Under the pieces are notes generated by a model. It had not been told where the DNA came from and ran no database searches. It was given only the letters and a program-made list of their open reading frames with translations. A stretch of 64,000 nt of DNA from Fructilactobacillus cliffordii. GTDB taxonomy: Bacteria; Bacillota; Bacilli; Lactobacillales; Lactobacillaceae. A program made the translations under genes and the position numbers. This document shows, one piece after another, positions 28,391 to 38,100 of the stretch (position 1 is the stretch's first letter; every line of letters starts with the position of its first letter). The stretch spans positions 124,001 through 188,000 of the forward strand of contig NZ_CP097117.1 of NCBI RefSeq assembly GCF_024029355.1, read 5' to 3'.

Positions 28391-29845
28391 ATGCAAAAGA
28401 AATGGCTCAAGTGGTTTTTGGTCATGGTAACGGTTTTGCTAGGGGGTACCCTGGCTAAAGCAACCGTTCATGCCGATGACTCACTGCAAAAAGTGAAAGA
28501 GCAAGGCGTGTTAAAAGTAGCGGTTGCTCCCGATTATCCGCCGTTTGCCTTTCAGGTTAACGAACACGGCAAGTCAAAAGACGTGGGAATGGATATTGAG
28601 GTGGCAAAACAAATTGCCAAGGATCTTCACGTGAAGCTCCAACTAAAGAACATGGATTTTAATTCCGTGTTGGTGGCCGTTCAAACCGGGAAAGTTGATT
28701 TAGCGTTAGGAGGAATTAATCCGACCCCCGCCCGGGAACAAAATGCCGATTTTTCTAAAATCTATTACTACGGAGGCCAAAGCTTCCTGATTAACAAAAC
28801 GGATGCTAACAGGTTAAAGAACCAAAAGAGTTTGAAGGGTGAAAAAGTCGGAACTCAAACTGGTTCGATGCAACAAACCTTAGCCAAAAAACATTTAACT
28901 GATAGCAAGCTAGTTAGCATGGATAAGACCACGGACCTAGTTTTAGCAATCAAGACTCACAAGGTTAATGCCGTGGGGGTGGAAAAGCCAGTGGCGCAGG
29001 CCTATGTGGAAAATGATCCGGATTTAAAGATGATTCCCGCTGACTACAAGCTAGACAAGAAAGAAACCGGCTTTGCAATTGCCATGCCGAAGGGAGCTAC
29101 AACCCTCCAAACGGCTGTGAACCAATCGATGGATAAGATTGCCGAACAACACTTAATGCCACAATATTTAAAAACGGCCGCTAAATACATGAAGGTTAAT
29201 ACCGCTAACACCTCGATGTGGCACTACTGGAAGTACTTCTTTGATGGCTTAAAATACACATTGTTAATTTCTGTTTGTGCGGTTGCCGGCGGAATTATAC
29301 TAGGAGTATTGTTAGTCCTGATGCGATTAAGCAACGTTAAATGGTTAAGTTGGCCCGCCATTAGCTACGTCGAAGTAGTCCGGGGTACTCCGATGATGGT
29401 GCAAGTACTATTAGTCTACTTTGGACTGGGAATTTTGGTTAACATTCCTGCTTTACCTGCCGGGATTATTGCTGTGACTCTAAATAGCGCGGCGTACGTT
29501 AGCGAAATTATCAGAGGGGGGATCAACTCCGTGGCGAAGGGTCAAAAAGAAGCAGCTAAGAGTCTCGGTTTATCTAAGCATGATGCTCTCCGGTTCATCG
29601 TTTTGCCCCAGGCCTTTAAGAACATTTGGCCTGCACTAGGAAACGAGTTTATCTCAGTTATTAAGGAAAGCTCGATTGTTTCCATTATCGGAGTAACGGA
29701 CCTGGTTTACGAACTAAACGTCGTGAGAGCCGATACCTATCGAGGGGTTGCTCCCATTGTCGTTGTAATGGCTATCTACTTCATCATCACGTTTACACTC
29801 ACAAGACTATTAAATTACTGGGAAGGAAAGATGAAACATGACTAA
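28391..29845 (+). CDS. Amino-acid ABC transporter: substrate-binding and permease fusion (copy 2)
   Basis: A second 484-residue fusion of identical length and plan to the gene upstream: signal peptide ending VHADDS, family 3 binding domain, then permease. The permease half is almost the same ([20 protein letters not shown] is shared); the binding domain differs more, for example [12 protein letters not shown] against TSPDYPPFEFQV. The pattern suggests a tandem duplication whose binding domains may have diverged in ligand preference. It starts 18 bases after copy 1 with a GGAGGAGG ribosome site, and its end overlaps the ATPase gene by eight bases. Confidence 0.93.
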   Translation: MQKKWLKWFLVMVTVLLGGTLAKATVHADDSLQKVKEQGVLKVAVAPDYPPFAFQVNEHGKSKDVGMDIEVAKQIAKDLHVKLQLKNMDFNSVLVAVQTGKVDLALGGINPTPAREQNADFSKIYYYGGQSFLINKTDANRLKNQKSLKGEKVGTQTGSMQQTLAKKHLTDSKLVSMDKTTDLVLAIKTHKVNAVGVEKPVAQAYVENDPDLKMIPADYKLDKKETGFAIAMPKGATTLQTAVNQSMDKIAEQHLMPQYLKTAAKYMKVNTANTSMWHYWKYFFDGLKYTLLISVCAVAGGIILGVLLVLMRLSNVKWLSWPAISYVEVVRGTPMMVQVLLVYFGLGILVNIPALPAGIIAVTLNSAAYVSEIIRGGINSVAKGQKEAAKSLGLSKHDALRFIVLPQAFKNIWPALGNEFISVIKESSIVSIIGVTDLVYELNVVRADTYRGVAPIVVVMAIYFIITFTLTRLLNYWEGKMKHD

Positions 29846-30581
29846 TCCATTGATTAAAATTGACCACATTCAAAAACAATTTGAAAAAAACGAAGTACTA
29901 AAGGACATTAACGGAGAAGTAAATAAAGGTGAGGTAGTGTGTATCATTGGACCATCTGGTTCTGGTAAAAGTACCTTATTACGGTGCATTAACCAGTTAG
30001 AAACGCCAACTAGCGGAGCGGTTTGGTTCAACGGCAAAGATTTAACTAAGGAAACGGCCCAACAGCTTTCAACGCTAGGTGAATCAATCGGGATGGTGTT
30101 TCAGAACTTTAACCTGTTCCCCAATCTAACGGTGCTTGAAAACCTCACGTTAGCACCGATTCGGGTAAAAAAGATGAGTCAAACTGAGGCCAAAAAAATT
30201 GGAATGAAGTACTTAACCAGAGTTGGGTTGGCAGAAAAAGCGGATGCGTATCCGGCTAGTCTGTCGGGGGGACAACAACAACGGGTAGCCATTGCGCGAG
30301 CCCTTTCAATGAATCCTGAAGTGATGCTATTTGATGAACCAACCAGTGCTTTGGATCCTGAAATGGTCGGAGAAGTGCTCCAGGTAATGCAAGAACTGGC
30401 GGATGAAAAGATGACCATGATTGTGGTGACTCATGAAATGGGATTTGCCAAAAAGGTAGCTGATCAAGTCTGGTTTATGGATGGGGGGTACTTATTAGAA
30501 AAGGATACGCCTAAGGAAATTTTTGACCATCCGAAAGAGGAACGAACGAAAGACTTTATCAATAAAATTATTGTTGATTAA
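29838..30581 (+). CDS. Amino-acid ABC transporter ATP-binding protein
   Basis: The 247-residue ATPase of the polar amino-acid uptake system (GlnQ/HisP type). It has [18 protein letters not shown] (Walker A), the Q-loop in [33 protein letters not shown], and [18 protein letters not shown]. It overlaps the second fusion gene and is clearly the energy subunit for one or both. argG and argH follow 22 bases later, so they may be in the same T-box-controlled transcript. Confidence 0.95.
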   Translation: MTNPLIKIDHIQKQFEKNEVLKDINGEVNKGEVVCIIGPSGSGKSTLLRCINQLETPTSGAVWFNGKDLTKETAQQLSTLGESIGMVFQNFNLFPNLTVLENLTLAPIRVKKMSQTEAKKIGMKYLTRVGLAEKADAYPASLSGGQQQRVAIARALSMNPEVMLFDEPTSALDPEMVGEVLQVMQELADEKMTMIVVTHEMGFAKKVADQVWFMDGGYLLEKDTPKEIFDHPKEERTKDFINKIIVD

Positions 30582-30603
30582 AAATTAGAAGGAGGAAATT
30601 ACA

Positions 30604-31832
30604 ATGGCGCAACCAAAAGTAGTATTAGCATATTCAGGTGGATTAGATACGTCGGTGGCCATCGCTTGGTTAACTGACCAGGGATACGACGTGGTGTCCT
30701 GTTGTGTAAACGTTGGTGAAGAAAAAGACGCGACGATGTTAGAAGCCAAGGCACTCAAAACCGGAGCGGTAGCTGCATACGTAATTGATGCTAAGAATGA
30801 ATTTGCCGATCACTATTTAACGTTAGCACTGCAGGGAAACGTTTTGTATGAAGGGGTTTATCCACTGGTTTCGGCATTATCACGGCCGTTAATCGTGCAG
30901 AAGTTAGTGGAAGTTGCTCAGCAAGAAGGGGCGACGGCAATTGCCCATGGTTGTACCGGGAAAGGAAATGATCAGGTGCGGTTTGAAGTTGCCATTCACG
31001 CGCTTGCCCCCGACGTTGAAGTCCTTAGTCCCGTGCGGGATTGGCACTGGTCGCGGGAAGAAGAAATTGACTACGCCAAAGAGCATGACATTGAAATCCC
31101 AATTGACTTGGATTCTCCGTACTCCATTGATGCCAACATCTGGGGTCGGGCTAACGAAGCGGTCGGGCTAACGAAGCGGGTGTGTTAGAAGATCCCTGGG
31201 TCAGCGCCCCGGCGGATGCCTTTGCAATGACCAATTCAATTGCGGATGCACCCGAGCAACCCACAGAGTTGGTCATTAGCTTTGACCACGGAAAGCCAGT
31301 GGCACTAGATGGTCAGAAAATGGATTTTGCTCCATTAATTGAAACGCTCAACCAAATTGCGGGAGAAAATGGAGTGGGTCGGATTGACCACATTGAAAAC
31401 CGGTTAGTGGGAATCAAGTCAAGAGAAATTTATGAAGCTCCAGCAGCGATGGTTTTGATTAAAGCGCATCAAGCATTAGAAAACCTCACCTTGGAACGGG
31501 ATTTGGCGCACTCTAAGTTAAACATCGAAAAAGAGTTTGCAGAATTAATTTACAACGGACTCTGGTTCTCTCCGTTAATGCAATCTTTGCAGGCCTTTAT
31601 TACAACGAGCCAACAAGTAGTAAATGGAGATGTTCGGCTTAGTCTATACAAAGGCAATATTACTATCTTGGGACGGCAGTCTAACTGGAGCCTATACGAT
31701 AAAGATTTGGCTACCTACACCGCTGCTGATTCGTTTGATCAAGAAGCAGCCAAGGGATTCATCAAGTTATGGGGCTTACCAACCCAAGTGGCAGCTCAGG
31801 TAGTACAAAAAGAGGCAGATCATCATGAGTAA
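30604..31832 (+). pseudogene. argG: Argininosuccinate synthase, frameshifted by a 17-bp tandem duplication
   Basis: ArgG joins citrulline and aspartate to make argininosuccinate. The first frame begins at ATG 30604 after AAGGAGGAAATTAC and reads [28 protein letters not shown] and [16 protein letters not shown], then goes out of frame and stops at 31186-31188. The rest ([13 protein letters not shown] to the TAA at 31830-31832) is intact in another frame. The cause is a perfect tandem copy of GTCGGGCTAACGAAGCG at 31145-31161 and 31162-31178. Removing one copy restores a 403-residue ArgG of normal length. No other lesion is visible, so the event looks recent and could revert by slippage. As given, the enzyme is truncated at about half length and should be inactive. 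Confidence 0.93.
31145..31178 (+). repeat. Perfect 17-bp tandem duplication inside argG
   Basis: GTCGGGCTAACGAAGCG occurs twice with no spacer and no mismatch. The unit is not a multiple of three, so the extra copy shifts the frame. Confidence 0.97.
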
Positions 31833-33210
31833 AAAGTTATGGGGCGGTCGGTTCCAAGCAGAAACTGACCAACTGGTGGATGAGTTTGGTGCTTCGATTG
31901 GTTTTGACCAACTAATGGCTGAAGAAGATTTGTTAGGATCCTTAGCGCACGTCAAAATGTTAGGAAAGACTGGAATCCTCTCTACGACTGAAGTAGAACA
32001 AATTACGGCAGGGTTACATGATTTACAACGGGATTTAGCCGCCGGCAAACTTCAATTTTCCACGGCTAACGAAGACATCCACATGAATCTGGAAGCGTTA
32101 CTGACGGAGCGAATTGGACCAGTAGCTGGAAAACTGCATACAGCAAGATCGCGGAATGATCAGGTGGCCACCGATTTTCATCTCTATGTCAAGCGGCGGT
32201 TACCGCAGGTTCTGAATGCAATTAAACAGTTACAAACGGTTTTATTGCAATTAGCAAGTGAAAACGTCGAAACCGTAATGCCGGGCTATACTCACTTGCA
32301 ACATGCGCAACCCATTTCATTAGCTCAATCATTTTTGGCTTATTTCAACATGTTACAACGGGACTACGAACGCTTTGAGTTTAACCAAAAACATACGGAT
32401 CTATTGCCGCTTGGTTCAGCAGCCTTAGCTGGAACCACGTTTCCGATTGACCGCGAATTTACGGCTCACGAATTAGGTTTTCAAGCCGTTTATTCTAACT
32501 CGTTGGATGCCGTTTCTGATCGGGACTTTGCGCTTGAGTTCTTAAGTAATGCCTCGATGCTCATGATGCATCTCTCCCGGTTTTGTGAGGAACTTAGTCT
32601 GTGGGTCAGTCAGGAATTTAACTTTGTGGAACTCAGCGACGCCTATACTACCGGTAGCTCGATTATGCCGCAAAAGAAAAATCCGGATATGGTCGAACTA
32701 ATTCGAGGGAAAATCGGCCGGGTCTACGGTCATCTAATGGGATTGTTAACGACAATGAAGGGACTCCCGTTAGCTTACAATAAGGACTTACAGGAAGATA
32801 AAGAAGGAGTTTTTGATACCGTCCACACGATTTTACCAACTCTGAAGATTTTTACTGGAATGCTAAAAACGATGAAAATCAATCAAGAACAAATGTATGC
32901 TAGTACGGAAAATGATTATTCCAACGCCACCGAATTAGCTGACTACCTGGCTAACAAGGGTATGCCGTTTCGAGAGGCCCATGGGATTGTCGGGCAACTG
33001 GTATTTAAAGGCATCCAAGAGCACCGTAATCTACAGGATATGTCGTTAGACGAATTACAAGCTGCTTCGCCGTTAATTGAAGCTGATGTTTATCACGAGT
33101 TACAGCCAAAGGTAGCCGTTGAACGGCGTAATTCATTAGGCGGAACTGGCTTTCAGTCAATTAAACAGCAAATTAAACAAGCACAATTGTTACTGCAAAA
33201 GGAAGCATAA
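31825..33210 (+). CDS. argH: Argininosuccinate lyase
   Basis: Cleaves argininosuccinate to arginine and fumarate. The 461-residue protein has the fumarase/aspartase-family signature [20 protein letters not shown] (about residue 275), the N-terminal [18 protein letters not shown], and [16 protein letters not shown]. It overlaps the end of argG by eight bases and depends on argG for substrate. ArgH looks fully intact although argG is broken, which supports a recent argG lesion. Confidence 0.96.
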   Translation: MSKKLWGGRFQAETDQLVDEFGASIGFDQLMAEEDLLGSLAHVKMLGKTGILSTTEVEQITAGLHDLQRDLAAGKLQFSTANEDIHMNLEALLTERIGPVAGKLHTARSRNDQVATDFHLYVKRRLPQVLNAIKQLQTVLLQLASENVETVMPGYTHLQHAQPISLAQSFLAYFNMLQRDYERFEFNQKHTDLLPLGSAALAGTTFPIDREFTAHELGFQAVYSNSLDAVSDRDFALEFLSNASMLMMHLSRFCEELSLWVSQEFNFVELSDAYTTGSSIMPQKKNPDMVELIRGKIGRVYGHLMGLLTTMKGLPLAYNKDLQEDKEGVFDTVHTILPTLKIFTGMLKTMKINQEQMYASTENDYSNATELADYLANKGMPFREAHGIVGQLVFKGIQEHRNLQDMSLDELQAASPLIEADVYHELQPKVAVERRNSLGGTGFQSIKQQIKQAQLLLQKEA

Positions 33211-33214
33211 TTAA

Positions 33215-33247
33215 AAAACTGCTAACTCGATTGAGTTAGCAGTTTTT
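33215..33247. terminator. Terminator after argGH, also serving the opposite strand
   Basis: AAAACTGCTAACTC pairs with GAGTTAGCAGTTTT across four bases, with Ts on the right and As on the left. It lies between convergent genes. Confidence 0.92.
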
Positions 33248-33254
33248 GTTTGGT

Positions 33255-33884
33255 CTAAAATTTAACGACTTCTGGAGCATCCCGGAAAGACTCGATTACG
33301 GCAGAGGTAAGGGTGATTTCTAGGACTGCTTGATTGGTAATGTTATCGTCAAACCCTTGTAAAGCGGTAGTTGAATTTACTAATTCCGTAATGGCTTGTT
33401 TGCCTTGAATTACTCGAACCGTCGCTTGATTAGAAGAGAAGCGCGTCCCCAGTTTGGGATCATATAAGCTGGCGATGGCTACTTGGGGATGATTAACAGC
33501 ATTCTGAGCTCGCTTTGTTTTGGGATCGGTAACTACGTATAATACGTTTTCCTGTTTTTCGGACTGGGTATAAGTGACAATTGAATTACTGACGTTTCCG
33601 TCTGAGTCACTGGTGGCCAAGTAAAGATTTCCTGGTAGTTCTGCCAGTACATTACTAAAACGAGATTGAGCTGGTTGATTTTCACCACTAGCGGTTTCCC
33701 GTTTGGTCATTTTGCGAATGGTCATAATAGTTAGTGGAATGATCAAGATGATGTAACCAATGATTCCACCAATCAAAATTAAAAACCAGTAATTAGTGAA
33801 GAAGTTCCAACCATAAATCAAACTTCCTAGGGCAAATGAAATTACGTAGACAATGAATAGTTCAACGAATCGTTTTAAATACAT
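33255..33884 (-). CDS. Membrane-anchored pyridoxamine 5'-phosphate oxidase-like protein
   Basis: A 209-residue protein with two N-terminal membrane spans (about residues 8-25 and 30-55) and a cytosolic split-barrel domain from about residue 75. That domain reads LPGNLYLATSDSDGNVSNSIV and NVLYVVTDPKTKRAQNAVNHPQVAI, the pattern of the PNPOx-like flavin-binding family. Such proteins usually bind FMN or F420-like cofactors, but the reaction is unknown here. The start is the ATG at 33884; a GAGGTG ribosome site lies upstream on the minus strand. It converges with argH and has no visible partner. Confidence 0.7.
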   Translation of the reverse strand: MYLKRFVELFIVYVISFALGSLIYGWNFFTNYWFLILIGGIIGYIILIIPLTIMTIRKMTKRETASGENQPAQSRFSNVLAELPGNLYLATSDSDGNVSNSIVTYTQSEKQENVLYVVTDPKTKRAQNAVNHPQVAIASLYDPKLGTRFSSNQATVRVIQGKQAITELVNSTTALQGFDDNITNQAVLEITLTSAVIESFRDAPEVVKF

Positions 33885-33970
33885 TAGAACACCTCGTTTA
33901 AGTTTATGTAAGATTATTTAATACGTTTATTTCCTTTTTCATATTACCATTTTTACCTGTCGATGTTGAT

Positions 33971-34009
33971 AAAAAAGGTAGCTCCAATAAATTTTATTGG
34001 AGCTACCTT
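33971..34009 (-). terminator. Strong terminator of the short-peptide transcript
   Basis: A 17-base perfect stem (AAGGTAGCTCCAATAAA with its complement) ends in Ts on the minus strand. It lies 18 bases after the stop of the 14-codon ORF, so the minus-strand transcript would be only about 130 bases long. Confidence 0.85.
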
Positions 34010-34027
34010 AGTTATTAGTTAAAAACA

Positions 34028-34072
34028 TTAAAACTTAAAGAACCAAGTGAAAACGTTAAAGATTGATGGCAT
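34028..34072 (-). CDS. Short hydrophobic peptide, putative Rgg pheromone
   Basis: A 14-codon ORF, MPSIFNVFTWFFKF, on the minus strand, divergent from the Rgg-type regulator. Support: a consensus AAGGAGG (34081-34087) exactly eight bases before the ATG; a strong terminator right after the stop; and position head-to-head with an rgg gene, where known SHP pheromone genes and the leaderless SIP peptide of Streptococcus pyogenes ropB sit. The peptide is hydrophobic and aromatic with a C-terminal TWFFKF. It has no export leader, so it may act as a leaderless signal or be trimmed. That it is the ligand of the neighbouring Rgg is inference; the ORF and its signals are seen directly. Confidence 0.7.
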   Translation of the reverse strand: MPSIFNVFTWFFKF

Positions 34073-34101
34073 AGTTAACACCTCCTTAATTGAATATGAT
34101 T

Positions 34102-34142
34102 ACTATAACTGATTTATTACGACAATTAACTAAATGTAGTAA
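34102..34142 (-). promoter_or_regulatory. Peptide promoter with inverted repeat over the -35 region
   Basis: On the minus strand TATAGT (34102-34107) is a likely -10. The matching -35 position (about 34125-34130) reads GTTAAT and is poor. An inverted repeat, TTACGAC at 34117-34123 and GTAGTAA at 34136-34142 (six of seven pairs), is centred on it. A weak -35 under an operator-like repeat fits an activator-dependent promoter, as at Rgg/SHP loci. The boundaries are inferred. Confidence 0.45.
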
Positions 34143-34179
34143 ATCTTCGTCATTTTTTAGATGCATAAATTAACCAGTG

Positions 34180-34188
34180 TGATACAAT
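34180..34188 (+). promoter_or_regulatory. Extended -10 promoter of rgg
   Basis: TGATACAAT is an extended -10 (TGN plus TACAAT) about 58 bases before the rgg start. It faces away from the peptide promoter. Confidence 0.55.
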
Positions 34189-34245
34189 ACTCACCAAATT
34201 CTAGCTATGAAATTAGCACAATTTTAAAATTAAGGAGGAACTATT

Positions 34246-35106
34246 TTGACAGAATTTGGAAAACTATTAAAATACTTGCGGACTAGTCGACATGTTACCC
34301 AAGCTGAACTTGCCCACAATCTCATTTCCCGCGATACGGTCGTCCGGATTGAAAATAAGCATCAAAGTCCTTCTTTTGAAACAAGTACCGAATTACTGGA
34401 AAAATTAGGGATTTCTTTAAGTGATTTTGATAAGCAACGGGCCACTTATAATCCCACCAGTTTTTCTAAGTTAAGTCAGTTGTTCTTATATCAGTTAAAC
34501 AGTTCTGGAGATCATCAAACCTTAGAAGAAATTAAAGAATTGGCGCATATGATTTATCAAAAGGACAGCAATATGACCGCTCGAAATATTATGCTTTCCG
34601 TTGAAGCAATGCTCCAAATTGATGATCAAGATTTTGACGTAAAAAAGATTAAAGAATTACGTAATTTATTACGACCAGTGTGGGATGATTTATCACAAAT
34701 TGACGAATGGTGCATGTTAGATTTACGGATTTTGGATTCGTGTCTTTTCTTTTTTGAATTAGATACGGCTCGTGAAATTATGCACCATGCTTTTCGAATT
34801 ATTGATAAAAAATATCCCACCTTAGTAGGATTAAAGGCAGCTTTTAGTGCGAACTATTGCTATTTATTAATTTTAAATCGAAAAATTAAGCCCCCGTTTA
34901 TAGAAGTAATGGAATCACGGAAAATCGCATCCCAAACTGGTAGATATGATCTAGTGATTGTTGCTGACATTCGGCTCATTTTGTTAGAACAAGATCAAAA
35001 CTATCAAAGTAAAATTAACCATAAACTGGATATCTTGAGTGATTTTGGTGCGAAAAAATTAGTTACATCGTTACGTAGAGAAATTAAGACCATCCTAGCT
35101 AGTTAA
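34246..35106 (+). CDS. Rgg/GadR/MutR family transcriptional regulator
   Basis: A 286-residue regulator. Residues about 5-60 are an XRE-type helix-turn-helix (KYLRTSRHVTQAELAHNLISRDTVVRIENKHQSP; shown only to mark its extent, key part VTQAELA). The rest is an all-helical region of the TPR-like kind that binds peptide in Rgg proteins. The length (about 285) and layout match Rgg. The start is a TTG seven bases after AAGGAGG. It lies between a divergent short-peptide gene and the dextransucrase gene. In Streptococcus gordonii an Rgg next to gtfG controls that glucosyltransferase, so control of the downstream gene is a good inference. Confidence 0.85.
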   Translation: MTEFGKLLKYLRTSRHVTQAELAHNLISRDTVVRIENKHQSPSFETSTELLEKLGISLSDFDKQRATYNPTSFSKLSQLFLYQLNSSGDHQTLEEIKELAHMIYQKDSNMTARNIMLSVEAMLQIDDQDFDVKKIKELRNLLRPVWDDLSQIDEWCMLDLRILDSCLFFFELDTAREIMHHAFRIIDKKYPTLVGLKAAFSANYCYLLILNRKIKPPFIEVMESRKIASQTGRYDLVIVADIRLILLEQDQNYQSKINHKLDILSDFGAKKLVTSLRREIKTILAS

Positions 35107-35116
35107 TGTAATAATT

Positions 35117-35156
35117 TTGCTACAAATTAAAAATATTTTTGGCAACGTTTTAAAAT
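35117..35156 (+). promoter_or_regulatory. Dextransucrase promoter region with AT-rich inverted repeat
   Basis: TAAAAT at 35151-35156 is a likely -10. There is no good -35. Instead TTGC (35117-35120) and GCAA (35142-35145) flank a 12-base palindrome, AAAAATATTTTT (35129-35140). The repeat centre lies about 20 bases before the -10, similar to the 22 bases at the peptide promoter. Functional meaning is inferred. Confidence 0.4.
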
Positions 35157-35185
35157 AGCATTAATCAATTGAAAGGGGATTATTA

Positions 35186-38100
35186 ATGTTTAATAAAACT
35201 TGTCGGAAAAAGATGTATAAAGCTGGGAAAACCTGGGTAATAGGAGCAATTTTCACTATTACATTTACAGGGATTACCGTAATTAGTAGCAATCAGGTTT
35301 CTGCTGATAGTACTCAAGGGAACCTAACTACTACTTTAACGAAGCAGGCGGATTCCAATTCACCAAATGAAAAGTCTGAGGATACAACTAAAGTAACTTC
35401 AGAAGAAAAGCGAACTGATTCAGATCAGTCAGTTGGTAAACAGACAACTAAAGTACTTAATTCTGAGTCTGATAGCCAAAGTACCAAGCAAACCGAAGGT
35501 GCTGAAACTAAGTTAGAAAAAACTACCGCTTCTTTAGAAGATACGCAACAACAATCAGATATTGCGGAAAAAGCGGGAAATGACTTAAATCAGCAAAATA
35601 AAGAGCAACAAGATTCTGAACAAGGGCAACACTTAGATCAAATTGATTCAAATCACAAAACAGTTGATACTGGGACTCAAGCTAATCCAACTACAGATCA
35701 ATCTAGTTCTGAAACAGAATCGTCAAAAAAACCAGCTGCCAAAAGTGACAACCAACCACAGGCAGAACAACAAGCTCAAGAATCCGAAACGAAACCGGGT
35801 GCCGATTCTAAACAACAACCAGAAGATCACCAAGCTGATTCAAAGCAGCAGGATGATGGGACAGAAGCGAATACCAACGAAAATCACAAGTCGGCAGAAA
35901 AACCAGGACAGTATTTTGATAAAAACGGTAATTTTTACTATCAATATAATGACGGTAGTTATGCCAAGGGCTTGACTAAGATTAATGGATTTACCCAGTA
36001 CTTTGATGATTCTGGGAAACAGGTGAAAGGTGACTACGTTACAATTGATGGGAAAAAGTATTACTTTAAACCCGGAAGTGGAAATTTAGTTACTGGAATT
36101 GAAACGATTGATTCAAAAAATATTGCATTTAATAAAGATGGAACTCGGGTGCAAAGTTCTTTTTATGAATCTGATAAACAAAAATCATTGCCTAATTTAG
36201 ATGCATTGAAATTAGAACAAGATGATGAAGATGAAACTGGAACCAGTGATAGTAGTAATCCTTACTATCGCGAACAAAAAAAGAAAAACGATAAAAATAA
36301 AATATCAGGGAATATTTATTACGTTAATCAAAACGGAGAAATTGTTACTGGATTGCAAACGATTGACGGGAAAACTTATTACTTTGATGGTAGTGGGGTT
36401 ATGCGTCGAGGATTCTCTGGAGTTTTTAATGGAGAATTACTTTACTTTGATGCGAAGACCGGAATTGCAACGGAAACTAAGAATTCCAAAATTAAGGAAG
36501 GAATTGCTGATCAAACCACTGCTTATACGCCCCACAATGCGGTTAATGGGACGTCAAAAGATAATTTTAAAAATATTGATGGGTATTTGACTGCCGAGTC
36601 CTGGTATCGTCCTAAAGAAATCCTGGCTGATGGAAAAGACTGGCGTGCTTCTACAAGCAATGACTATCGGCCAATCCTAATGACTTGGTGGCCGAATAAA
36701 AGGACAGAAGTTAACTATCTAAATTACATGGTTAAAGCAGGTCTGATTGATAATCACCAAGGATTTAAACTTGATGATGATCAACAGTTGTTAAATGAAT
36801 CAGTTACTGCCGTTCAAAAAGCAATTGAAACTAAAATTAGTCAGCGTAATGATACGGAATGGTTACGCGAATTGATGAGAGACTTCATCAAGGAACAGCC
36901 CCAGTGGAACATTATTAGTGAAAATCCTAATCACGATCATTTACAACGCGGGGCTCTAAGCTTCATTAACAGTAAATTAACTCCTGATGCTAATTCAAAC
37001 TTTCGTTTGATGAATCGGACACCGACAAACCAAACTGGAAAAGAAAAGTATGATGTTGATAAGAGTAAAGGAGGATTTGAGCTATTATTAGCAGATGACG
37101 TTGATAACTCTAATCCTGTTGTGCAAGCGGAACAATTAAACTGGCTTCATTTCTTAATGCATTTTGGTTCCATTACCAATAATGATCCAGATGCGAACTT
37201 TGATGGAATTAGAATTGATGCCGTTGATAACGTTGATGCTGACTTATTGAATATTTCTGCAAAATACTTTGCTGCTTTATATGGTGTGAAAAAATCTGAT
37301 AAAGACGCAATGAAACATTTATCAATTTTAGAGGACTGGAGTCATAATGATCCACTTTACATGCGTGATCATGGTCAAGGACAACTTAGTATGGATGACT
37401 ATAGCCATACTCAGTTAATCTGGTCATTAACTAAGCCAGATAAACTGCGAGGTGCCATGAAACGATTCCTGGAGTATAAAATGGTAGATCGAAGCCGGGA
37501 CGATAAAGATAATCAGGCTTTACCTAATTACTCATTCGTAAGGGCGCACGATAGTGAAGTGCAAACGGTAATTGCGCAAATTATCGAAGATTTATATCCA
37601 GGAGTGAAAAACAGTTTGGCTCCCACACAGGACCAACTTGATGCTGCTTTCAAAGTTTATAATGAAGACATGAAGCAGGCAGAGAAGAAGTACACTCATT
37701 ATAATATGCCAAGTGCGTATGCAATGATGCTGACAAATAAAGATACGATTCCGCGAATTTATTATGGAGATTTATATACGGATGATGGAGCATTTATGGA
37801 AACTAAGTCACCATACTTTGAGGCCATCGATAATTTCCTTAAAACTAGAATGAAGTACGTAGCTGGTGGGCAAACAATGGATGTCGATAAGAATGATGTC
37901 TTGACGAGCGTTCGCTTTGGAAAAGGAGCTATGAATGCCAGTGATCAAGGGAATGCTGAAACTAGAACTGAAGGAATTGGAGTAATCATTAGTAATAATC
38001 ACGATTTGAAGTTAAATCAATCGGATCAAATCGTTTTACACATGGGAGCTGCGCACCGTAACCAAGCATTTAGAGCAGTTACCGTAACTACCGCTGATGG

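Noticed and set aside
31140..31190. Programmed frameshifting in argG
   Set aside because: There is no slippery site; a perfect 17-bp duplication fully explains the shift.
35643..36590. Alternative-frame ORFs in the dextransucrase N-terminus
   Set aside because: They are shadows produced by the biased composition of the variable region, with no ribosome sites or recognisable domains.
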